In this document: positions 33,101-42,865 of the stretch, piece after piece | How the letters are laid out: each line of letters begins with the position of its first letter | How positions within the stretch are numbered: position 1 is the first letter of the stretch | From: Rhodopseudomonas sp. | GTDB lineage: Bacteria > Pseudomonadota > Alphaproteobacteria > Rhizobiales > Xanthobacteraceae | DNA: 64,000 nt | Assembly (NCBI GenBank): GCA_016124795.1 | Contig: WGNB01000015.1 | Location: 32,298 to 96,297, forward strand | Direction of reading: 5' to 3' | Translations under genes and position numbers: made by a program | The notes under the pieces: model-generated | What the model saw: the letters and a program-made list of their open reading frames with translations, nothing else | What the model was told of the DNA's origin: nothing | The model's database searches: none

Positions 33101-34897
33101 TTGATCGAAACCGTCCTCTCGATTGTCGCTGCGCATCGGACCGGGGCGGCGACGCCGGTTGAAACCGTGGCGCGTAGTTTTGCCCGGATTCGGGCGCGCG
33201 ACGATGCCGCCATCTTCATCACCCTGCGCGACGAAGCCGACGCGCTGGCCGAGGCTCGCAAACTCGAGGCGGCGGGCCGAACCGACCTGCCGCTCTACGG
33301 CGTCCCGGTCGCGGTCAAGGATAACATCGACGTCGCCGGCATGCCGACGACGGCCGCCTGTCCGGCTTTTGCCTATAACCCGACCCATGACTCCACGGCG
33401 GTGGCGCGGTTGCGGGTGGCCGGCGCGATTGTCATCGGCAAGACCAATCTCGATCAGCTTGCCACCGGGCTCGTTGGCGTGCGCTCGCCTTATGGTGTGC
33501 CGAAGAATTCGTTTAACGATGCGATGATCCCCGGTGGCTCCAGTTCGGGATCGGCGGTCGCGGTGGCGCTCGGGCTTGTGCCGCTGGCGCTCGGCACCGA
33601 CACCGCCGGCTCCGGCCGGGTGCCGGCGGGATTTAACAATATTGTCGGGTTGAAGCCGAGCCTTGGTCTGATCTCGACGCATGGTCTTGTGCCGGCCTGC
33701 CGCACGCTCGATTGCATTTCAATTTTTTCGCTGACCGTCGACGATGCCTGGACCGCGCTGGCGGCGGTCGCGGGCCCCGATCGCGCCGACAGCTATTCGC
33801 GGAATCGTCCGCTTGGCCGGCCTGGCGTCATGTCGGGTCATCTCAAGATCGGTGTGCCGATTCCCGGCCAGCGGTTGTTCTTTGGCGACAAGGATTATGA
33901 AGCCGGTTATGACGCCGCGCTCGCCCGCCTTGCGCGGCTCGGCGGCGAACTGGTCGAGGTCGATATCGAGCCGCTCTATGAGACGGCGCGGCTGTTGTAT
34001 GAAGGCCCCTGGGTGGCCGAGCGCGCGATCACCGCGCAGAAACTGCTGGCATCGGATCCGGATGCTATCCATCCGGTGACGCGGGCGATCACGCTGGACG
34101 GGTTGCGGCCGACCGCCATCGACGCTTTCTCGGCGTTCTACAAACTTGAACGGCTGCGCCGCGTTTCCGATTATATCTTTGCCAACCAGATCGACGTGCT
34201 GGCATTGCCGACGGCGCCGACGACCTACACGGTCGAGCAGGTACTGGCCGATCCGATCCAGCTCAACAGCCGGCTCGGCACCTATACCAATTTCGTCAAT
34301 CTGCTCGATCTTTGCGGCTTGGCGTTGCCGGCGTCTATGACGCCGAAAGGGCTGCCGTTCGGCATCACCTTGCTTGCGCCCGGTGGCGCCGATGCGCGGC
34401 TTGCGGAAATCGGTCGGGTCTTCCATGCCGATACGCAATTGCCGCTTGGCGCGTTGGACGAACCGCAGCCGGCTTTGTCGCCGGTGCCGCCGCAACCTGC
34501 TGACGGCGAGATCGCAATCGCGGTCGTCGGCGCGCATCTGTCCGGCTTGCCGCTCAATGGCGAATTATTGGCGCTCGGCGGCCGGCTGTTGCAGACGGTC
34601 TCGACCGCGCCGGATTACAAGCTCTATGCTCTTAACGGAACGTCGCCGCCCAAGCCCGGCCTGCTGCGGGTCGATGCCGGGCAGGGCGCCGCGATCGAGG
34701 TCGAGGTCTGGGCTTTGCCGTCGACCGGCTTCGGTGCGTTTATCGAAGGCGTCGGTTCGCCGTTGTCGATTGGCACCGTCAGGCTGGCCGACGGGTCCAG
34801 CGTCAAAGGCTTTCTGATGGAGGCAGTGGCCGCCACCGATGCGCGCGATATTTCGAACTTCGGCGGCTGGCGGAAATATCTGGCGCAGAACAAGTAG
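33101..34897 (+). CDS. atzF: Allophanate hydrolase AtzF
   Basis: A 598-residue amidase that splits allophanate into ammonia and CO2. The start is TTG at 33101, with GAGAAGAGGG upstream. N-terminal amidase-signature domain: Lys73 (VAVKDNID), cis-Ser147 in GGSSSG and nucleophile Ser171 in DTAGSGR. The C-terminal domain from about residue 470 (VVGAHLSGLPLNGELLALGGRLL; FGAFIEGVGSPLSIGTVRL) is the AtzF/DUR1,2 C-terminal domain that hydrolyses the N-carboxy intermediate. No urea carboxylase or cyanuric acid genes are beside it, so the source of allophanate is not seen. Confidence 0.93.
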   Translation: MIETVLSIVAAHRTGAATPVETVARSFARIRARDDAAIFITLRDEADALAEARKLEAAGRTDLPLYGVPVAVKDNIDVAGMPTTAACPAFAYNPTHDSTAVARLRVAGAIVIGKTNLDQLATGLVGVRSPYGVPKNSFNDAMIPGGSSSGSAVAVALGLVPLALGTDTAGSGRVPAGFNNIVGLKPSLGLISTHGLVPACRTLDCISIFSLTVDDAWTALAAVAGPDRADSYSRNRPLGRPGVMSGHLKIGVPIPGQRLFFGDKDYEAGYDAALARLARLGGELVEVDIEPLYETARLLYEGPWVAERAITAQKLLASDPDAIHPVTRAITLDGLRPTAIDAFSAFYKLERLRRVSDYIFANQIDVLALPTAPTTYTVEQVLADPIQLNSRLGTYTNFVNLLDLCGLALPASMTPKGLPFGITLLAPGGADARLAEIGRVFHADTQLPLGALDEPQPALSPVPPQPADGEIAIAVVGAHLSGLPLNGELLALGGRLLQTVSTAPDYKLYALNGTSPPKPGLLRVDAGQGAAIEVEVWALPSTGFGAFIEGVGSPLSIGTVRLADGSSVKGFLMEAVAATDARDISNFGGWRKYLAQNK

Positions 34898-34958
34898 AGC
34901 GAAACCTTCCGTTATCGCGAAGCGCAAGCATGATGCGCCGTGGCAGACGACGGCGCGA

Positions 34959-35645
34959 TCAAACCGTTTCGCTATAGTGTTCGTATTCTTCGCGAACCAG
35001 AATGATGTGGGCGTTCATCGCGCTTGCCGCGACCGCTTTTTCGCCGCGCAGGATCGCCTCGACGACACGATCGTGTTCGATGTGCGATTTGGCCAGACGC
35101 CCAAGATTGCGGAACTGGGCGCGGCGGAACGGCTGCACCCGTGAGCGGGTCGTTAGCGCCATCTCGGCGAGATAGGCATTGTGGGCGCCGTCATAGATGG
35201 CGTTGTGAAAGGCTTCGTTGACCTCGTGATATTCCTGCGGATCGCCGCTTTGAATCATCACGCGCAATCGTTCGTGGATGTCCTCCAGCGCGCGGCGTTC
35301 GGTGACGGTCATGCGTTCGGCGGCAAAGCCGGCGCATAGCGCTTCGAGTTCGGCCATGGCTTCAAACATGCCGGCGAGCTGATCGATGTCCGGACGGGCG
35401 ACCAGCGCGGCGCGATGCGGGCGCACTTGCACCAGACCGCTGGCGGCGAGCAGCCGGATCGCTTCTCGCACGGGTGTGCGCGACACGTTGAAACGGTTGG
35501 CGAGACGGGTTTCGTCGAGCGCCGCGCCCGGCGCGTAGACGCCGCGCACGATCTCATCGGCCAATTGTAAACGCAGTTCCTCGGCGCGCGTCTTGCGCGG
35601 CAAATCGATGTCTTGCGCCGTGGCGCCAGGGGCAGTCAAACTCAT
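34959..35645 (-). CDS. GntR-family regulator with FCD domain
   Basis: A 228-residue transcription factor. The winged helix (about residues 20-85) has LANRFNVSRTPVREAIRLLAASGLV. The all-helical FCD ligand domain follows (about 95-220), with His in NEAFHNAIYDG and KSHIEHDRV as likely metal or ligand contacts. The ATG at 35645 is chosen because upstream codons encode only Arg-rich junk. It lies at the 3' end of the peptide-type ABC operon (73 bases) and converges on atzF; either may be its target. Confidence 0.88.
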   Translation of the reverse strand: MSLTAPGATAQDIDLPRKTRAEELRLQLADEIVRGVYAPGAALDETRLANRFNVSRTPVREAIRLLAASGLVQVRPHRAALVARPDIDQLAGMFEAMAELEALCAGFAAERMTVTERRALEDIHERLRVMIQSGDPQEYHEVNEAFHNAIYDGAHNAYLAEMALTTRSRVQPFRRAQFRNLGRLAKSHIEHDRVVEAILRGEKAVAASAMNAHIILVREEYEHYSETV

Positions 35646-35718
35646 CCGGCCTGCTTCAGTTCGTCGCTTGTCGTCATCTCTGGCCGGCGCGGTCCGCGTC
35701 CGACCCGGTCGTATCCTA

Positions 35719-37455
35719 TCATATCGGCGGATGCGGGATCGCCGCCAGCAGATCACGGGTATAGTCGGCTTGCGGCGCATCCATGACGCGCTCGGTGGGG
35801 CCTTGTTCGACGATCTGGCCGGCTTTCATGACAATCACCCGGTCGCACAGCAGCCGCACGACGTTGAGGTCATGGGACACGAAGAGGTAGCTCATCCCGA
35901 GCGAATCCTTGAGATCCTGCAACAAGTTGAGCACCACGGCCTGAACCGAGACGTCGAGCGCGGCGGTCGGCTCGTCGAGCACGATCAGGTCCGGCTTGAG
36001 CGCGATGGCGCGGGCGATGCCGACGCGCGCCTTCTGGCCGCCGGACAGCTGATGCGGAAAACGGTCGAGGAATTCGAGCGGCAGGCCGACCTGGGTCGCG
36101 AGTTCCTCGCATTTCGAGCGCAGTTCGCCGCGCCCGATTTTGCTCAATCGCAAGAGCGGATCGGCGATGGCCCGGGCCGCGGTGAAGCGCGGATTGAGGC
36201 TGTCGGTCGGGTCCTGAAACACCATCTGGATGCGCTTGCGCTGCGGCAATGTGGCGAAGTCCTTGGCGGGAATCGCGCCGATGTCCTCGCCGTCGAACAT
36301 GATGGTGCCCGAGGTCTTGTCGATCAGCCGCATCAGCATCATCGATGTCGTCGACTTGCCGCAACCCGACTCGCCGACCAGTCCGACGCTTTCGCCGCGC
36401 CCGATCTGGAAGCTGATGCCGTCGACCGCGCGGAAGACGTCGCTTTCCGGCACCGGCGTGGTGCCGAACATCTTCTTGATCGATGTGGCAACGCCCTTGC
36501 GTGGATATTCCTTGACCAGATTTTCCACCGTGAGCAGCGGCGTCTCGCCGGCGGCCGCGGTCTTGTTGAGGATCGGGCCGGCGCGCGCGGCGTCCTCGTC
36601 GGGCAACAGGTCGCGCAGCGAAATGCCGGGACGCGGCGTCGCCCGCATCAGCTTGCGGGTATAGGCGTGCCCGGGCTGTTTGAAGATCGTCGACGAGTTC
36701 GCGGTCTCGATCACGTTGCCCTTTTCCATCACCACGACACGGTCGCAATAGGCGGCGGCGAGCCCCAGGTCATGGGTGATCAGGATCGTCGACATCGCGC
36801 GCTCGCGCGTCAGTTCGACGACGAGGTCCATCACCGCCTTCTGGGTGGTGACGTCAAGGCCGGTGGTCGGCTCGTCGGCGATCAGCAATTGCGGCCGGCA
36901 GGCTAGCGCCAGCGCGATGACCACGCGCTGGCACATGCCGCCGGACAGCTCGAACGGATAGGCGTGATAGCGCTCGCGCGGCCGGGCGATCCGCACCGAT
37001 TCGAGCACCTCGATCGCCTTGTCGGAAACCGAGCCGCTGTCGGCCTGGGCGTGCTGCAACAGCACGTCCTCGATCTGATGACCGATCTTGCGGATCGGAT
37101 TGAGCGCCAGCCGCGGGCTCTGGAAGATCATCGACATTTCGCGGCCGCGCAGGTCGCGCATGTCGGTTTCGCTGGCGGCGCGCAGATCGAGGTTGGAGAA
37201 CATCACCGAACCTTCGGCGATCGAGCCGGCACGGTCGAGAATGCGCATCACCGCGTAGGAGGTCACCGACTTGCCCGAGCCGGACTCGCCGACGATGCCG
37301 AGGGTCTCGCCCTTGGCCAGCGTGATGTCGATGTTCTTGACGGCACGGACCGTGCCGCGCCGGGTCGCGAATTCGACGGTCAGGTTGCGCACGTCCAGAA
37401 GCGGCAGCGCCGCGCCGTCATGCGATAGCGGAACTTTATCGGTTACATCGCTCAT
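35719..37455 (-). CDS. Dipeptide/oligopeptide-type ABC transporter, two fused ATPase domains (DppD-DppF-like)
   Basis: A 578-residue protein with two complete nucleotide-binding domains. Domain 1 has Walker A GESGSGKS, signature LSGGMCQR and Walker B LLIADEPTTGLDV. Domain 2 starts about residue 305 and has GESGCGKST, LSGGQKAR and LIVLDEPTAALDV. The QPGHAYTRKLM region between them is typical of OppD/DppD. It drives import by the two permeases upstream. 19 bases separate it from the permease gene. Confidence 0.92.
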   Translation of the reverse strand: MSDVTDKVPLSHDGAALPLLDVRNLTVEFATRRGTVRAVKNIDITLAKGETLGIVGESGSGKSVTSYAVMRILDRAGSIAEGSVMFSNLDLRAASETDMRDLRGREMSMIFQSPRLALNPIRKIGHQIEDVLLQHAQADSGSVSDKAIEVLESVRIARPRERYHAYPFELSGGMCQRVVIALALACRPQLLIADEPTTGLDVTTQKAVMDLVVELTRERAMSTILITHDLGLAAAYCDRVVVMEKGNVIETANSSTIFKQPGHAYTRKLMRATPRPGISLRDLLPDEDAARAGPILNKTAAAGETPLLTVENLVKEYPRKGVATSIKKMFGTTPVPESDVFRAVDGISFQIGRGESVGLVGESGCGKSTTSMMLMRLIDKTSGTIMFDGEDIGAIPAKDFATLPQRKRIQMVFQDPTDSLNPRFTAARAIADPLLRLSKIGRGELRSKCEELATQVGLPLEFLDRFPHQLSGGQKARVGIARAIALKPDLIVLDEPTAALDVSVQAVVLNLLQDLKDSLGMSYLFVSHDLNVVRLLCDRVIVMKAGQIVEQGPTERVMDAPQADYTRDLLAAIPHPPI

Positions 37456-37474
37456 GACTGGTCCACCGTTTCGA

Positions 37475-38401
37475 TCAGGTTCGCCGCTGCGGATCGACCA
37501 GATCGCGCAGGCCGTCGCCGAGCAGGTTGAAGGTGAAAACCGCGATCATCAAAGCCGCGCCGGGGAACAGCGCGATCCACCATTCGCCGGAAATGATGTT
37601 GGCCGCGCCTTCGGCGACCATGATCCCCCATTCCGGCGTCGGCGGTTTGACGCCGAGGCCGATGAAGGACAGGCCGGCGGCGTTGAGGATCGCGTAGCCC
37701 ATGGTCAGCGAAATCTGCACCATCATGATCGGCATGATGTTGGGCAGGATATGCGCCAGCAGGATGCGGAAGTCGCCATTGCCCGCCAGCCGCGCCGCCT
37801 GCACGAAGCCGGCTTCGCGCCGGACGTTGGCTTCGGCGCGCGCCACGCGGACATAAAGCGGAAAGTTGATGATCGCGGTCGCGATCACGATGTTGGTGAC
37901 GGTATTGCCGAGCGCGGCGACGATGCCCATGGCGAGCACGAACAAGGGGAAAGCCATGATGGTGTCGGCCAGCCGGCTGACCAGCCGATCGGTCCAGCCG
38001 CCGAAGAAGCCGGCGGCGATCCCGGCAAAGCCGCCCATCACGAAGACCAGGACAACCGAGGACACCGCGATAACGAAATCAAGCCGGGTCGCGACGACGA
38101 CGCGGCTGAAGATGTCACGGCCGAGCTGATCGGTGCCGAACCAGTGATGCAGCGATGGCGGCGCCAGCGTCGCCGCGGTGTCGCTCGCCAGCGGGTCGTG
38201 CGGCACGATATAGGGGCCAATCAGAGCCAGCACCGCGATCAACGCGAACAGGCCGAAGGCCATGCCGGTGACCGGATTTTCCGACATCACATAGCGGGCA
38301 TGGCGGAAGATCGAATTGTTCTCCGGCTTGACAACGGCCTGGGCGACGGTTGCCGGTGGCGGCGCGATCGAGAGAGCCTCGGTGGCGGTGGTTTCGGTCA
38401 T
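37475..38401 (-). CDS. Peptide/nickel-type ABC transporter permease (DppC-like)
   Basis: A 308-residue inner-membrane protein with about six helices and the DppC motif HHWFGTDQLGRDIFSRVVVATR, then the EAA loop EAGFVQAARLAGNGDFRILLAHILPN. The ATG at 38401 overlaps the stop of the DppB-like gene (ATGA). A Pro/Ala-rich cytoplasmic tail of about 35 residues precedes the first helix. Confidence 0.92.
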   Translation of the reverse strand: MTETTATEALSIAPPPATVAQAVVKPENNSIFRHARYVMSENPVTGMAFGLFALIAVLALIGPYIVPHDPLASDTAATLAPPSLHHWFGTDQLGRDIFSRVVVATRLDFVIAVSSVVLVFVMGGFAGIAAGFFGGWTDRLVSRLADTIMAFPLFVLAMGIVAALGNTVTNIVIATAIINFPLYVRVARAEANVRREAGFVQAARLAGNGDFRILLAHILPNIMPIMMVQISLTMGYAILNAAGLSFIGLGVKPPTPEWGIMVAEGAANIISGEWWIALFPGAALMIAVFTFNLLGDGLRDLVDPQRRT

Positions 38402-39411
38402 CCTTCAAGCCTCACACGCGGGTCAATCACGCCATAAAGAATGTCGATCAGCAGATTCAGAACGACGTACATCACCGCCATGGTCAGCACGAAACCCTGC
38501 ACCGGCGCGAAATCCGATTGCAGCAGGGCTTCGACCGCGTAGGAGCCGATGCCGGGCCAGGCGAAGACCTTCTCGACCAGCACATTGGCGCCGAGCAGGA
38601 ACGAGAACACCATGCCGAGCGTGGTGACGACCGGCAGCATCGCGTTGCGGAAGGCATAGGTGATGATGACGGTGCGGGTGTCGAGACCGGAAGCGCGCGC
38701 CGTGCGGATGAATTCGGAGGCGAGCACCGCCAGCATCGAGGCCCGCGTCATGCGTGCGATCGGCGCCAGCGAGAACACCGCCAGCGTGACAGCCGGGAGG
38801 ATCAGCTGGCTCAGCGCGGCGCGAAACGTTTCGAAGTTGCCGGTGACCAGACTGTCGATCAGATAAAAGCCGGTGTAATTGGGCGGCGCCGTCGCGAAGG
38901 CGTCGAGCCGTCCGATCGGCGCCGGCGCCCAGCCGAGCTGATAATAGAAGATGTAGACCAGCAGCAGGCCGGTGAAAAACACCGGCAGCGAAACGCCGGC
39001 GGTCGCGACGACGCGGCAGGTGTGATCGATCCATGAGCCTTGCTTGACGGCGGCCAGAATGCCGAGCGGCACGGCAATGACCAATGACAGGATCAGACCG
39101 AGAAATGTCAGTTCGGCGGAGGCGGGCAGGCGGCTGGTGATTTCGGTCGCGACCGGGCGGCCGGTCGACAGCGAGTTGCCGAAATTGCCATGCGCGAGAT
39201 CGTTGACGTAGCGCGCAAACTGTTCCGGCAGCGGCCGGTCGAGACCCAGGCCCTTGCGGATATCGGCGATTGATTGCGGCGTCGCGGCGGGGCCGGCGAA
39301 ATACACGGCCGGATCGCCCGGTAGAACGCGGGTGAGGAGGAAGGTGACGATCACGACACCGATCAAGGTCGGGATGACGGTCAGAAGTCGGCGGCCGATG
39401 GTTGCGAGCAT
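38398..39411 (-). CDS. Peptide/nickel-type ABC transporter permease (DppB-like)
   Basis: A 337-residue permease: MLATIGRRLLTVIPTLIGVVIVTFLL is the usual DppB N-terminus; GLDRPLPEQFARYVNDLAHGNFG and the EAA loop SEFIRTARASGLDTRTVIITYAFRNA are typical. It lies 115 bases downstream of the binding-protein gene. The pair of permeases forms the channel. Confidence 0.92.
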   Translation of the reverse strand: MLATIGRRLLTVIPTLIGVVIVTFLLTRVLPGDPAVYFAGPAATPQSIADIRKGLGLDRPLPEQFARYVNDLAHGNFGNSLSTGRPVATEITSRLPASAELTFLGLILSLVIAVPLGILAAVKQGSWIDHTCRVVATAGVSLPVFFTGLLLVYIFYYQLGWAPAPIGRLDAFATAPPNYTGFYLIDSLVTGNFETFRAALSQLILPAVTLAVFSLAPIARMTRASMLAVLASEFIRTARASGLDTRTVIITYAFRNAMLPVVTTLGMVFSFLLGANVLVEKVFAWPGIGSYAVEALLQSDFAPVQGFVLTMAVMYVVLNLLIDILYGVIDPRVRLEG

Positions 39412-39526
39412 GACGGAACTCTTCGCTAGGCAAGGTGGCCGTGGGTCGTTCGGCGCGCGCCGGAGCTGGCGCGCGCCGTAGGGTTATGCAAAGATCAGGC
39501 CGTGCCGGAAGCGGGCCCGATCCGCA

Positions 39527-41140
39527 TCAGGCCTTCACGAGCTTGCGGTAGTCGACCTGCCGGTGGAACCAGTACTGGTAGCCGGAGATGTTCTTCTGGG
39601 TCGCGACGTTCAGGTAGGGCTGGAAGATCGGAATGCGCGGGACGTCGTTGTAGGCTTTGGAGATGAAGCCCTTGACGTCGGTTGCGTATTTTTCCTTCTC
39701 GCCGATCGCGGCGGCGGCATAGGCGCCGTCGATGAAGGCGTCCATCTCCTTGTTGACATAGCTCGGCGTATTGAAGATCGCGTTCTGGCCGGAATAGCAC
39801 CAGAAGAAGAAATATTCCGGATAATCGAGCCAGCCGGAGAAGAAGTTGACCATCATGGGCATCTCCTTCTTGGCCATCTGGCTGCGCCAGTTGGCGCCCG
39901 GCACCTTGTTGATCGCGAGCTTGATGCCGATCTTGCCGAGGCTTTCCTGGATCAGAACCGCCATCGGCTCGGAGCTGATGGCATCGCCGAGATCGAAGGA
40001 GATGACCGATTCGATCGGTCCGACGCCCGACTCCTTCATCAGCGCCTTGGCTTTTTCGAGATCGTACTTGTAGCCGGTCGGCTGCGGCCAATCGGTGCTG
40101 GTCACGGTGTTCGATGCGCCGCCGAACAACGGCTTGGCATGGCCAAACATCGCCGCTTCGATGATCTTTTCGTAGGGAATGGCGTAGGCAATGGCTTGCC
40201 GAACCTTTTCATTGTTGAACGGCGGCTTCACGACGTTCAGTTCGAGGCTGTACATGCCGTTGCCGATGGTGTTGGAGATCAGCTTGAGCTTGTTCTCCTT
40301 CTTCATCTCGGTGAAGTCCTTGGCCGGCAAGTCGAACGACATGTCGGCATCGCCACGTTCCATCAAGGCGCGGCGGTTGCCGCCCGAGGGAATGGTGCGC
40401 CAGATGACCTTCTTGAGTTGCGGCAGCTTGCCGCCGATCCAGGCATCGTTGCGCTCGTAGACGACTTCGACGCCGGGCTTCCAGCTCGTGACCTTGTAGG
40501 CGCCGGAGCCGGCGGTGTTGGACTTGGTGTATTCGAGCGCCCACGGGTCCTTGTCGGTCGCCTTCGATTTCAGAAGCGCCATGTTGTAGATGCCGGGCAC
40601 GATCGTTGCGAGATCGGGAATGGTCAGCCGGTTCTTCTTGAGGAAGTCGACGCGGAACGTGTTGTCGTCGACCGCGACGAATTGCTCGGGCTTCTCCAGC
40701 GACCCGGCTTTCATCTGGACTCTCGGGAAGCCGCCGACGCCGATGGCGCGGTCGAACGACCACTTGACGTCCTTGGCGGTGACCGGCGTGCCGTCCTGGA
40801 ATTTGGCGCCCTTCTTGAGCTTGAAGGTGACCGACATGTCGCCGATCTTCATGTCTTCGGCGAGTTCGGGGATGAACTTGTCTTTGTCATACGACAAGGT
40901 GCCGTCGGCCAGCGTCTTGGTCGGATGCGTGACCAGACGGTCGTAACAGTTCCACGACGCTTCGTAGCCGGGACGATTGGTGCCGACCCCGTGGATGTCG
41001 AGATTGTTCGGTCCGCCCTCGGAAACGAGTAGCAGGGTTTCTTTGCGCGACTGGGCCTCGGCCGAGAAAACGGCCGGAGCGGAAATGGCGGTCCCCGCCG
41101 CCAGGGCGGTGGCGGACTTGAGGAATTCACGACGCTTCAT
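39527..41140 (-). CDS. ABC transporter substrate-binding protein, SBP_bac_5 family, Tat leader
   Basis: A 537-residue exported binding protein (DppA/OppA-like). Leader MKRREFLKSATALAAGTAISAPAVFSAEA has a twin-arginine-like KRREFLK. Family blocks: SVTFKLKKGAKFQDGTPVTAKDVKWSFDR (about 98-126) and RQAIAYAIPYEKII. GGGAGG precedes the ATG at 41140. It heads the transporter operon. Ligand unknown; peptides, opines or nickel complexes are all possible for this family. Confidence 0.92.
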   Translation of the reverse strand: MKRREFLKSATALAAGTAISAPAVFSAEAQSRKETLLLVSEGGPNNLDIHGVGTNRPGYEASWNCYDRLVTHPTKTLADGTLSYDKDKFIPELAEDMKIGDMSVTFKLKKGAKFQDGTPVTAKDVKWSFDRAIGVGGFPRVQMKAGSLEKPEQFVAVDDNTFRVDFLKKNRLTIPDLATIVPGIYNMALLKSKATDKDPWALEYTKSNTAGSGAYKVTSWKPGVEVVYERNDAWIGGKLPQLKKVIWRTIPSGGNRRALMERGDADMSFDLPAKDFTEMKKENKLKLISNTIGNGMYSLELNVVKPPFNNEKVRQAIAYAIPYEKIIEAAMFGHAKPLFGGASNTVTSTDWPQPTGYKYDLEKAKALMKESGVGPIESVISFDLGDAISSEPMAVLIQESLGKIGIKLAINKVPGANWRSQMAKKEMPMMVNFFSGWLDYPEYFFFWCYSGQNAIFNTPSYVNKEMDAFIDGAYAAAAIGEKEKYATDVKGFISKAYNDVPRIPIFQPYLNVATQKNISGYQYWFHRQVDYRKLVKA

Positions 41141-41660
41141 AGGCAACCTCCCGAAATGGAACTGGGGAGATATCCGCAAAGCTCGTGCCAGATTCCGGCC
41201 GCTTGACGAAATTGCCGTAACGTATTGAAATCAGGTTGTATTATCGACCCGTTCGAATTTCAGAACCGATTCTGGGAGGATTCGAATTGCATACAATAGG
41301 TCCAAAATGGATTAAAAATTAGGCAAAATTAAAGAAGCGCCACTCGGTGATGCGGCCATCTGGGCTCCTCAGGCCGTTGATCGAAATCCCATCCGGCAAC
41401 TCGATCAAGACGCGGCGGAGGACGAAAAAGCCCCTCACAGAATAGGCCTCAGCCTCCTCCTGTCATGGCCGGCATGTGCGTCGCCGTGATGATGGTCGTC
41501 GCGTCGGTTGAAGGTTTCATCCTTGGCCTCGACCAGCCTATAAGAGCGCGCCGGCGCGATTGCGGAAGCAAAGGGGCCGGCGCGGCGCCGCTCTGTCTCA
41601 TGGCGGTGTCGTTCAGCAGTTTCACAATATTCAACGACAACCGATAACGGCCGCCAATCC
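41141..41660. other. Intergenic stretch of 520 bases, divergent promoter region
   Basis: It lies between the divergent binding-protein and TPP-decarboxylase genes. 41225-41340 is AT-rich (for example GGATTAAAAATTAGGCAAAATTAAAG) and probably holds promoters. A 60-codon frame at 41465-41647 has no support. No clear operator was recognised. Confidence 0.5.
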
Positions 41661-42191
41661 ATGACCGACACGCCGACGACCAGCTGGCACGCTATCGTGC
41701 TGGACTGCCTGAAAGCCAACAATATCAAGTTGGTGGTCTATGTGCCCGACCGGGTGCTGACGCCCTTGATCGATGCGCTGCATAAGGACGATTTCTTCAC
41801 TGTGTTCGCTTGTACCCGCGAGGAAGAGGCCATTGGCGTGGTCACCGGCGCCTGGATGGGCGGCATGCGCTCGGCGGTGCTGATGCAGACTTCGGGCTTT
41901 GCGACCTTGCCGAACGCCCTGGCCTCGCTCGTGGTGCCGAGCCAGATCCCGGCGCTGATGTTCATCTCCGAACGAGGCACGCTCGGTGAGTTCAATCTCG
42001 GGCAGGCGATGGTGTGCAAGACCATGCGTCCGGTGCTGGATTCGCTCGGCATCGAAAATCACACCATCACGCGCCAGGACGAACTGGAATTCATTCTCGA
42101 TCGTTCGATGAAGCAGGCCTTCGCCACCCAGGCGCCGGCGGCTTTCATTCTGTCGCCGTTGTTGACCGGCGGTAAGGTGTTTTCGAAATGA
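41661..42191 (+). CDS. TPP-dependent decarboxylase, PYR-domain subunit (sulfo-/phosphonopyruvate decarboxylase-like)
   Basis: A 176-residue pyrimidine-binding subunit of a split thiamine-diphosphate enzyme, like ComD. The activating Glu lies in CTREEEAIGVVTGAWMGG (about residues 51-68), followed by SAVLMQTSGFATLPNAL. The partner PP-domain subunit follows with an ATGA overlap. Such pairs decarboxylate 3-sulfopyruvate or phosphonopyruvate; the real substrate here may be another 2-oxo acid, perhaps derived from the cargo of the divergent ABC importer. Confidence 0.82.
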   Translation: MTDTPTTSWHAIVLDCLKANNIKLVVYVPDRVLTPLIDALHKDDFFTVFACTREEEAIGVVTGAWMGGMRSAVLMQTSGFATLPNALASLVVPSQIPALMFISERGTLGEFNLGQAMVCKTMRPVLDSLGIENHTITRQDELEFILDRSMKQAFATQAPAAFILSPLLTGGKVFSK

Positions 42192-42805
42192 GCGATAGCA
42201 TGACTGTGAAACCGGCCGGCCTGCACAACGCCAAAGTGATGAACCGCTTCGCGCTGACCCAGCGTCTGGTGGCGCAACTCAAGCACGATGAAGCCGTGAT
42301 CGGCGGCATCGGCAATACCAATTTCGATCTGTGGGGCGCTGGCCAGCGGCCGCAGAATTTCTACATGCTCGGCAGCATGGGGCTGACGATTCCGATCGCA
42401 CTCGGCGTCGCCATCGCGCAGCCGGATCGGCATGTCGTCGCGCTGGAAGGCGACGGTTCGCTGCTGATGGAGCTGGGCTGTCTGGCGACCGTTGCTGTAC
42501 AGGCGCCGAAGAATCTCACCATCGTGGTGTGGGATAATGGTGTCTATCAGATCACCGGTTCGCAGCCGACCGCGAGTCAGAAGACAGCCGATCTCGTGGC
42601 GATCGCGCGCGGCTCCGGGCTTGCCAACAGCAATTGGGCGGCGGACGAAGACGAGTTCGATCGGATGTTCGGTAAAGCCATTCAGGGCGGCGGGCCGACC
42701 TTGATCGCGGCGCGCATCGACAATCAGCCGGGCGTCGGCAAGACCGACCGCGATCCAGTGCAGATCCGCGTCAACTTCATGCGCGGCATCGGCGCCAGGA
42801 AGTAA
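42188..42805 (+). CDS. TPP-dependent decarboxylase, PP-domain subunit
   Basis: A 205-residue diphosphate-binding subunit. The TPP motif begins at LEGDGSLLMELGCLATVA and ends at WDNGVYQITGSQPTASQ, i.e. GDG-x(about 27)-N as in ComE-type proteins; GSMGLTIPIALGVAIAQPDRHVV precedes it. The ATG at 42188 overlaps the PYR subunit stop. A terminator follows 20 bases after its stop, closing a two-gene unit. Confidence 0.85.
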   Translation: MSDSMTVKPAGLHNAKVMNRFALTQRLVAQLKHDEAVIGGIGNTNFDLWGAGQRPQNFYMLGSMGLTIPIALGVAIAQPDRHVVALEGDGSLLMELGCLATVAVQAPKNLTIVVWDNGVYQITGSQPTASQKTADLVAIARGSGLANSNWAADEDEFDRMFGKAIQGGGPTLIAARIDNQPGVGKTDRDPVQIRVNFMRGIGARK

Positions 42806-42825
42806 CCGGAAGCGCCGACAGTGAC

Positions 42826-42865
42826 GCCGCCTTCGGTGATAACGCCGAAGGCGGCTTCTTTTTTA
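42826..42865 (+). terminator. Rho-independent terminator of the TPP-decarboxylase pair
   Basis: Perfect 11-base stem GCCGCCTTCGG / CCGAAGGCGGC with an eight-base loop, then TTCTTTTTT. Beyond it, 42930-42990 is AT-rich and may contain the promoter of the patatin gene. Confidence 0.9.

Noticed and set aside
35593..36906. 437-codon plus frame opposite the GntR and ABC ATPase genes
   Set aside because: Spans two well-supported genes on the other strand and has shadow-like composition.
39563..41032. 489-codon plus frame opposite the SBP_bac_5 gene
   Set aside because: Shadow of a clearly recognised binding protein.
41465..41647. 60-codon plus frame before the TPP decarboxylase pair
   Set aside because: No ribosome site and no recognisable features; it overlaps the presumed promoter region.
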